Assembly: GCF_015158295.1 (NCBI RefSeq)
Contig: NZ_JACDXV010000006.1
Coordinates: 1-64,000, forward strand
Reading direction: 5' to 3'
DNA: 64,000 bases
Source of the DNA: Devosia faecipullorum
GTDB lineage: Bacteria; Pseudomonadota; Alphaproteobacteria; Rhizobiales; Devosiaceae
Each line of letters starts with the position of its first letter. Within the stretch, counting starts at the first letter, position 1. The notes under the pieces were generated by a model. It did not search any database, had not been told where the DNA came from, and saw only the letters and a program-made list of their open reading frames with translations. The translations under genes and the position numbers were made by a program. Below are positions 59,182-64,000 of this stretch, one piece after another.

Positions 59182-60594
59182 TTGGCAGCGAAAAAGGTCT
59201 TTGCCGGCGCGAGGCTGCGGGCATTGCGGGCCCAGCACCGTCTGACCCAGGCCGACCTGGCGGCGCGGCTCGAAATTTCCTCCTCCTATGTTAACCAGAT
59301 CGAATCCAACCAACGTCCGTTGACGGCGTCGGTGATGCTGGCCTTGTCGGAGCATTTCCAGCTCGATCTGGCGAGCCTGGCGACCGACGTCTCGGACCGG
59401 CTGGTCATCGACCTGCGCGAGGCGCTGGCCGACCCTGTATTCGGCGAGGCCATGCCCAATCTGCAGGAGCTGAAAAGCGTCGCCAGCAACAGCCCCGACA
59501 TGGCCCGGGCCCTGCTGGCGCTATATGGCGCCTATCGCAAATCCAATGAACAATTGGCGGGGATGGATGCCGCGCTGTCCCGCGATCCGCAAAGCGGCGT
59601 AACCACCGCCTATGAGGAAGTGCGCGACTTCTTCCACTACGCCGACAATTATATCGACCCGCTCGATCGGGCCGCGGAGACCCTGGCGGCCGAGCTGGGT
59701 GAATTCGGGCCCGTCCGCTTGCGGCGGCTGATCGATTACTGCGCGGACATGCACCATATCCGCGTCGTCGTCAGCCCCGCCGCCAATAACGAGAAACTGG
59801 CCGAGTTCGACCGGGGCAATCGCACGCTCTGGATCAATGGCCATCTCGATCCAGCGAGCCAGTTTTTCCGCATCGCCGCCATGCTGGGCGGGCTGGAACA
59901 GGCCACCGTCCTGAATCAGCTCCTAGACGACGCCCATTTCAAGGCCCCGGAATCCCGGGCCATTGCCCGGATGGGACTGACCAATTACTTCGCCGGCGCG
60001 CTGCACATGCCCTATGGCGCCTTTCTCAAAGCCGCCGACGGCTATCGCTTCGACGTCGAGGAATTGGCCCGCGTGTTCGGGGCCAGCCTCGAACAGGTGG
60101 CGCATCGCCTCTCCACCATGCAGCGGCCACGTGAACGGGGCGTGCCGTTCTTTTTCGCACGCGTCGATGCCGCCGGCACCATCACCAAGCGCCATTCGGC
60201 GACGGCCATGCAATTCGCCCGCTTCGGCGGCGCTTGCCCCCTATGGAACGTGCATCGGGCCTTTGAGGCACACGGACAAATCATTCGCCAATTGGCCGAA
60301 ACCCCGGACGGCAAGCAATATCTCTGTCTCGCCTGGAGCCACGAGAAACGCATGGGCGGCTTTCGCGGCACGACGCGCCGCTATGCCTATGCGCTGGGCT
60401 GCGAAATCAGCCATGCCGGGCGGCTGGTCTATGCCGACGACCTCGATCCGGGCAAGGCCGGGTTCGAACCGATCGGCATATCCTGCCGCATCTGCGAACG
60501 GCGCAATTGCCCGCAACGCTCGGTGCCGCCGCTGGCGGCGAGCATCACCGTGCCGGCGGACCGGCGCAGCGTCGTGCCCTATGAGATCGGGTGA
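59182..60594 (+). CDS. ScfR/PccR-type XRE regulator with ImmA/IrrE-like domain
   Basis: 470 aa from TTG 59182 (no nearby ATG in frame, and an upstream stop closes the frame). XRE HTH at about residues 8-62 (LTQADLAARLEISSSYVNQIE), a central ImmA/IrrE-like domain (about 190-310) and a C-terminal short-chain fatty acyl regulator domain with cysteines (ISCRICERRNCPQRS). Proteins of this group (PccR, MccR, RamB) sense acyl-CoA and control propionyl-CoA assimilation. The position opposite pccB supports the same role. Confidence 0.9.
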   Translation: MAAKKVFAGARLRALRAQHRLTQADLAARLEISSSYVNQIESNQRPLTASVMLALSEHFQLDLASLATDVSDRLVIDLREALADPVFGEAMPNLQELKSVASNSPDMARALLALYGAYRKSNEQLAGMDAALSRDPQSGVTTAYEEVRDFFHYADNYIDPLDRAAETLAAELGEFGPVRLRRLIDYCADMHHIRVVVSPAANNEKLAEFDRGNRTLWINGHLDPASQFFRIAAMLGGLEQATVLNQLLDDAHFKAPESRAIARMGLTNYFAGALHMPYGAFLKAADGYRFDVEELARVFGASLEQVAHRLSTMQRPRERGVPFFFARVDAAGTITKRHSATAMQFARFGGACPLWNVHRAFEAHGQIIRQLAETPDGKQYLCLAWSHEKRMGGFRGTTRRYAYALGCEISHAGRLVYADDLDPGKAGFEPIGISCRICERRNCPQRSVPPLAASITVPADRRSVVPYEIG

Positions 60595-60626
60595 CCCGGA
60601 CCATGTGGCCGACCGGGAACGGCAAA

Positions 60627-61181
60627 TCAGGCCGGCTCGAATTCGGGCCCTGCGCCCCCAACCGGTTTCATTCCGGCGGCGAAGCGCCGGGCGTTTTTGA
60701 CATAACGCTCGGCGGAAGCGGCCAGCGCCTCGACGCCTTCGGCGTCAATCTCGCGCACCACTTTGGCCGGCGCGCCCATCACCAGGGAATTGTCGGGGAT
60801 GACCTTGCCCTCGGTAACCAGCGCATTGGCGCCGATGAGACAATTCCTGCCGATCCTGGCGCCGTTAAGCACGGTCGCGCCCATGCCGACAAGGCTGTTG
60901 TCGCCAATGGTGCAGCCATGGACGATGGCCGAATGGCCGATGGTGACATTGTCGCCGATGACCAGAGGATGGCCCGTATCGGTGTGCAAGACGCAGTTTT
61001 CCTGCACATTGGTGCGGGCGCCGATGGAAATGCGCTCAATATCCCCCCGCGCCACGACGCCGAACCAGATTCCCACTTCCGGGCCCACGACGATGTCGCC
61101 GACCAGAACCGCGTCGGGCGCGATGAAACCCACATCGGGGTCGATCCGGGGCGCAACGCCATCGAGTGCATAGACGGGCAT
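60627..61181 (-). CDS. Gamma-class carbonic anhydrase family protein
   Basis: 184 aa left-handed beta-helix (hexapeptide repeats: VGDIVVGPEVGIWFGVVARGD). Histidines positioned as metal ligands occur in VLHTDTGHP (about 66-72) and IGHSAIVHG (about 83-89). Members include Cam, CaiE/PaaY and YrdA; some are thioesterases or have no known activity. Transcribed leftward, following the SelO gene by 10 bases, so the two are probably co-transcribed. Confidence 0.9.
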   Translation of the reverse strand: MPVYALDGVAPRIDPDVGFIAPDAVLVGDIVVGPEVGIWFGVVARGDIERISIGARTNVQENCVLHTDTGHPLVIGDNVTIGHSAIVHGCTIGDNSLVGMGATVLNGARIGRNCLIGANALVTEGKVIPDNSLVMGAPAKVVREIDAEGVEALAASAERYVKNARRFAAGMKPVGGAGPEFEPA

Positions 61182-61191
61182 GATAGTCTCC

Positions 61192-62601
61192 TTATGGCCT
61201 TATCCTATAGGCATCGCGCATCTGCGCAATTTCGGAAAGTGCACTTTCGAACAAGGTCCAGTCATCCCGCTCGGCAATCGGCGCCCAGACAGCCTCCACT
61301 TCATCGATCAACATGGTGCGCGGCACTTGTCGCGCGAAATAGGGATGATCGAGATTGATTGCATCGGCGGGCTCATAGGCTTTCATCAGCCCGGCCAACG
61401 GACGGAATGCGTCGTCGGCGTAATGATCCGCTGCCGGGCTGCGCGCCGCGCGTTCGGTACTCAGAGCGCCGCCGCGCCAATCAAAGAAGAATTGCTCATA
61501 GCGGGCCTTGCTTGCGGATAAAAAGCCGAACAGCGCAGTGATGAAAGCGCTGTCCTCTTCAATGTCACGCGGACGCAAGCCGAGCCGGCGCAGCATTTGC
61601 CGGGGCAATTGCTCGCGGAAAACCGGCCAGACCGTGTTGAGAGCGGGTTCAAGATTTTCGATGGACGACAGGGGCACAAGGCACTCGGCGAGCCTTGTGA
61701 GGTTCCAGGCCAGCGTATCGGGCTGGCGGCCAAAGGCATAAAGGCCGGTTTCGTCGAAATAGGCCGCGGTGAAGCCGGGATCGTATTGGGGCAGAAAGCG
61801 CCAGGGGCCGTAGTCGAAGCTTTCTCCTGTGATGTTGATATTATCGGTATTGAGCACGCCATGGACGAAGCCGGCGGCAATCCATTGCGCGCCCAATCGG
61901 GCGACATTTCCGGCGACCGCTTCCAGAAACGCTGCCGCTTTATCCTCTGCGCCAGCGAGTTGGGGATAATAGTTGGCGATGCAGAAATCGAGCAGGCGCC
62001 CGAGGTTTTCATGATCCTCCAGATAGGCCAGGCGCTGAAAGGTGCCGATACGGACATGGCTGTGGCTCAGCCTGGTCAGCACCGACGACCGCGCCGGCGA
62101 AGGCTCGTCGCCGCGATAAAGCTGTTCGCCGGTTTCGATCAGGGCGAAAGACTTTGACGTATAGACGCCGAGCGCCTCCAGCATTTCGGTGGCCAGCACT
62201 TCACGCACGCCGCCCTTGAGCGTGAGGCGGCCATCGCCGCCCCGCGAATAGGGGGTCTTGCCGCTCCCCTTGGTGCCGAAATCGAGCAGACGCCCATCCT
62301 CGGGATCGGTGCATTGGGCAAAGAGGAAGCCGCGGCCATCACCCAGATCGGGATTGTAAGAGCGGAATTGATGGCCGTGATAGCGCAGGGCCAGGGGATG
62401 AGGAAGCGAGCCGGGCAGCGGTTCAAAATGCCCGAAATGGGTCAGCCATTGCGCGTCGGAAAGCCCGCCCAATCCGACATGCTCCGCCCAGCGGTTATCG
62501 CGATGGCGCAGGATTGTCTGGGGAAAATCGGCAGCGGCGACGCGATCGTAAAACGCGGAGCCCAAATCCTCGTGGCGGCGGCTGGGGCGGAAATCAGGCA
62601 T
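61192..62601 (-). CDS. selO: SelO (YdiU/UPF0061) protein AMP transferase
   Basis: 469 aa pseudokinase-fold AMPylator. YHGHQFRSYNPDLGDGRG and the active-site NTDNINITGESFDYGPW (about residues 240-256) match SelO enzymes that adenylylate proteins in redox stress. No C-terminal cysteine or selenocysteine near the end (RDAYRIRP), so it is the cysteine-free bacterial form. ATG 62601 starts MPDFRPSRR with weak upstream purines. Confidence 0.9.
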   Translation of the reverse strand: MPDFRPSRRHEDLGSAFYDRVAAADFPQTILRHRDNRWAEHVGLGGLSDAQWLTHFGHFEPLPGSLPHPLALRYHGHQFRSYNPDLGDGRGFLFAQCTDPEDGRLLDFGTKGSGKTPYSRGGDGRLTLKGGVREVLATEMLEALGVYTSKSFALIETGEQLYRGDEPSPARSSVLTRLSHSHVRIGTFQRLAYLEDHENLGRLLDFCIANYYPQLAGAEDKAAAFLEAVAGNVARLGAQWIAAGFVHGVLNTDNINITGESFDYGPWRFLPQYDPGFTAAYFDETGLYAFGRQPDTLAWNLTRLAECLVPLSSIENLEPALNTVWPVFREQLPRQMLRRLGLRPRDIEEDSAFITALFGFLSASKARYEQFFFDWRGGALSTERAARSPAADHYADDAFRPLAGLMKAYEPADAINLDHPYFARQVPRTMLIDEVEAVWAPIAERDDWTLFESALSEIAQMRDAYRIRP

Positions 62602-62704
62602 GATGGGCCAAGGCTAACACGGTGAGGCCGCTCCGTCGCCATGCAAGTCGGCCTTGCATTCCCGCGTCTGGCGATGGCGATGAAATCGGCCTATAGGAGT
62701 GAGA

Positions 62705-63388
62705 ATGACGCTTCTTTCCGACACGCTCCGACTTCGCCCCTTCCGGGCCGCCATTTTCGACATGGACGGCACCCTGCTCGACACCGAGGCTGTTTTCCGC
62801 GACATCGTCTATGATGTGTGCACCGATCTCGGCTTCGAAATGACGGACGATGTGCATCGCTCCATGGTCGGCTCCAGCCATGAACGCACCAGCCAATTGC
62901 TGATCGAAGCCTATGGCGTGGCCTTCCCCTATTCACTGTTCGACGAAAAATGCCGCGTCATCATGCGCGAACGCAGCCATTCAGGTGTTCCGGTCAAGGC
63001 GGGCGCGCGGGAATTCGTCACCGAGCTGCGCGAGCGCGGCATTCCCACCGCCGTCGCCACCTCATCGCGCAATCCCCATGCCGCCCATCATCTGGGTGCG
63101 GCTGGCTTGCTGGACCTGTTCGAAACCGTGGTCACGCGGGACGATGTCGTGCATCCCAAACCGCATCCCGAACCCTATCTGATCGCGGCGAAGCGACTGA
63201 GGATCGAGCCGGCGGCTTGCCTGGCGCTCGAGGACAGCCATGCCGGCGTCCATGCGGCCCATGCGGCGGGCATGCAGACCATCATGGTGCCGGACCTGGT
63301 CGATCCGGATGCGCAGATCGCCGCTTTGGGCATCCAGGTTGTCCGCAATCTGACCCTGGTTCATCATGCGGCGTTTCCTCGCGACTAA
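62705..63388 (+). CDS. HAD-superfamily hydrolase (beta-phosphoglucomutase/phosphatase type)
   Basis: 227 aa from ATG 62705, with AGGAG five bases upstream (an in-frame GTG at 62699 lies inside that site). HAD motif I FDMDGTLLDTE (D19, D21), motif II VATSSRN, motif III/IV HPKPHPEPYL and EDSHAGVHAAHAAG. Subfamily IA with a helical cap; likely a sugar-phosphate phosphatase or phosphoglucomutase-like enzyme. Divergent from selO. Confidence 0.9.
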   Translation: MTLLSDTLRLRPFRAAIFDMDGTLLDTEAVFRDIVYDVCTDLGFEMTDDVHRSMVGSSHERTSQLLIEAYGVAFPYSLFDEKCRVIMRERSHSGVPVKAGAREFVTELRERGIPTAVATSSRNPHAAHHLGAAGLLDLFETVVTRDDVVHPKPHPEPYLIAAKRLRIEPAACLALEDSHAGVHAAHAAGMQTIMVPDLVDPDAQIAALGIQVVRNLTLVHHAAFPRD

Positions 63389-63677
63389 GATGTGATTAAC
63401 CATCCGCGCTAATAGATAAAACCTTATCCAAACGGGTAAGGCGCGGTTCAGCATCTTTAAAATCCATTCAAATCAAGGGTTTCCTTGCTTGGCGGCCTCC
63501 GTTAACCCTGCCTTAAGTTGCTAAGGGCTATGGTTAACCAGCCGTAAATTTCGACTTCCATCCCGGCCAAGGCTTGGCTAGTGTGCAGCCGGGAAGTGAC
63601 GGGGCCCGCCTGAGGGCACCCCCGTGAAGAAGGTCCACCGGATATGGCCGGCTGGGCTCAGGGGCAAGGACTGAGCA
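63389..63677 (+). promoter_or_regulatory. Leader region of the exported-protein gene, A/T-rich with TTAACC repeats
   Basis: No gene. TTAACC occurs at about 63396, 63502 and 63534, and one pair forms a full CtrA box. The region is distinctly more A/T-rich than neighbours and probably carries the promoter and a long 5' leader of the gene starting at 63678. Confidence 0.5.
63502..63516 (+). promoter_or_regulatory. CtrA-type binding site TTAA-N7-TTAA
   Basis: TTAA (63502-63505), seven bases, TTAA (63513-63516). This is the exact spacing of the Caulobacter CtrA consensus. Additional TTAACC half-sites flank it. It suggests that the downstream exported protein is under cell-cycle control. Confidence 0.5.
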
Positions 63678-64000
63678 TTGAGATCGAAAAGGCAACAGAT
63701 CGTCGCGCGTACCCTGTCGCCCGTGCTTGCCGTTTGTGCTGCTGCTCTCGTGCTGTTTGTTACCTTCTCGCCCGCCCATGCCGATACCAGGCTGGCGCTG
63801 CCCGATCCGATTCCCGAAACCATCGCCGAGCTGCGCCTGCAACCGGCGCTGGGCCCGGAACTTGTGCCGCTGGCGCCGGGCGAGCAGCCTCTGACCCCGG
63901 CATTGCTGGCCAATTATGTCAAACGCCAGCAATCCCTGCGTTCCGTGGACGTGACGCTGACCGGGCCGCAGCCGGACCTGACGCCCGACATGCTGATGGG
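63678..64000 (+). CDS. Partial CDS, exported protein (cell-envelope, possibly M23 peptidase N-terminus)
   Basis: The gene runs off the right edge; 107 codons are visible from TTG 63678, with AAGGA seven bases upstream. A signal peptide with a basic N-region (RSKRQQ) and a hydrophobic core ends at about SPAHA-D (residue 37). The mature part is proline-rich (LPDPIPETIAELRLQPALGP) with a coiled start (LANYVKRQQSLRSVDV). I cannot assign a domain; a cell-wall peptidase regulator is a guess from the CtrA site and this kind of leader region. Confidence 0.6.
   Translation, partial: MRSKRQQIVARTLSPVLAVCAAALVLFVTFSPAHADTRLALPDPIPETIAELRLQPALGPELVPLAPGEQPLTPALLANYVKRQQSLRSVDVTLTGPQPDLTPDMLM

Noticed and set aside
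60460-60480. GGTTCGAACC resembling a tRNA T-loop
   Set aside because: It is inside the regulator CDS and no acceptor or anticodon arm can be folded around it.

Overview
The window is GC-rich, densely coding alphaproteobacterial chromosome, most likely from the Hyphomicrobiales (my best guess is a Devosia-like genus; this is inference from gene content). Supporting markers are an iron regulator of the RirA type, an ECF sigma/ChrR singlet-oxygen cluster, a CtrA-type box, rhizobial-style dispersed palindromes, and many ABC sugar/peptide transporters with Gfo/Idh/MocA oxidoreductases. I found no rRNA, tRNA, CRISPR, transposase or phage gene.

Layout. 1-6.6 kb: a leftward CUT1 sugar transport operon (Gfo/Idh oxidoreductase, two permeases, binding protein, ATPase, RpiR regulator), followed by the first codons of what may be a glycoside hydrolase. 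6.9-10.4 kb: rightward MFS transporter, M81/MlrC-like metallopeptidase and DeoR regulator. 10.4-19.7 kb: a leftward L-fuconate-type sugar acid module (L-fuconate dehydratase, SDR dehydrogenase, CUT2 binding protein/permease/ATPase), a GntR regulator, then Gfo/Idh, CutC and a ROK kinase. 19.9-23.9 kb: sulfate ABC transporter (sbp-cysT-cysW-cysA).

24.1-28.8 kb: an ECF sigma factor and ChrR anti-sigma gene with a DUF2177 membrane protein, an SDR, a flavoprotein and a DUF1365 protein. Three promoters with a shared TGATCC-like/N16/CGTA pattern tie these together as a probable singlet-oxygen stress regulon. 28.8-31.5 kb: galactose/arabinose-dehydrogenase-like protein, VOC protein and glycerate kinase. 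31.7-34.1 kb: DUF1045, phnM and phnN, a fragment of phosphonate (C-P lyase) metabolism. 34.2-35.3 kb: small genes and a sparse region. 35.3-39.4 kb: LacI regulator, ABC-F ATPase, rirA and an IHF-like protein. 39.4-47.2 kb: ROK regulator, aldo/keto reductase and a Dpp-type peptide/opine/sugar ABC transporter.

47.4-52.9 kb: a small gene, a 0.7-kb stretch without a clear gene, a further Gfo/Idh protein, a SIMPL-domain protein and a CHASE-PAS-GGDEF-EAL c-di-GMP enzyme. 53.0-60.6 kb: the complete propionyl-CoA to succinyl-CoA pathway (pccB-pccA-mcm-mce) with a divergent ScfR/PccR-type regulator and a long inverted-repeat operator between them. 60.6-64 kb: gamma carbonic anhydrase, SelO AMP transferase, HAD phosphatase, and the start of an exported protein preceded by a CtrA box.

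Three of the four solute-binding-protein genes are followed at once by a strong GC-rich stem-loop before the next transporter or pathway gene, which suggests a common device for expressing binding proteins above the downstream genes.
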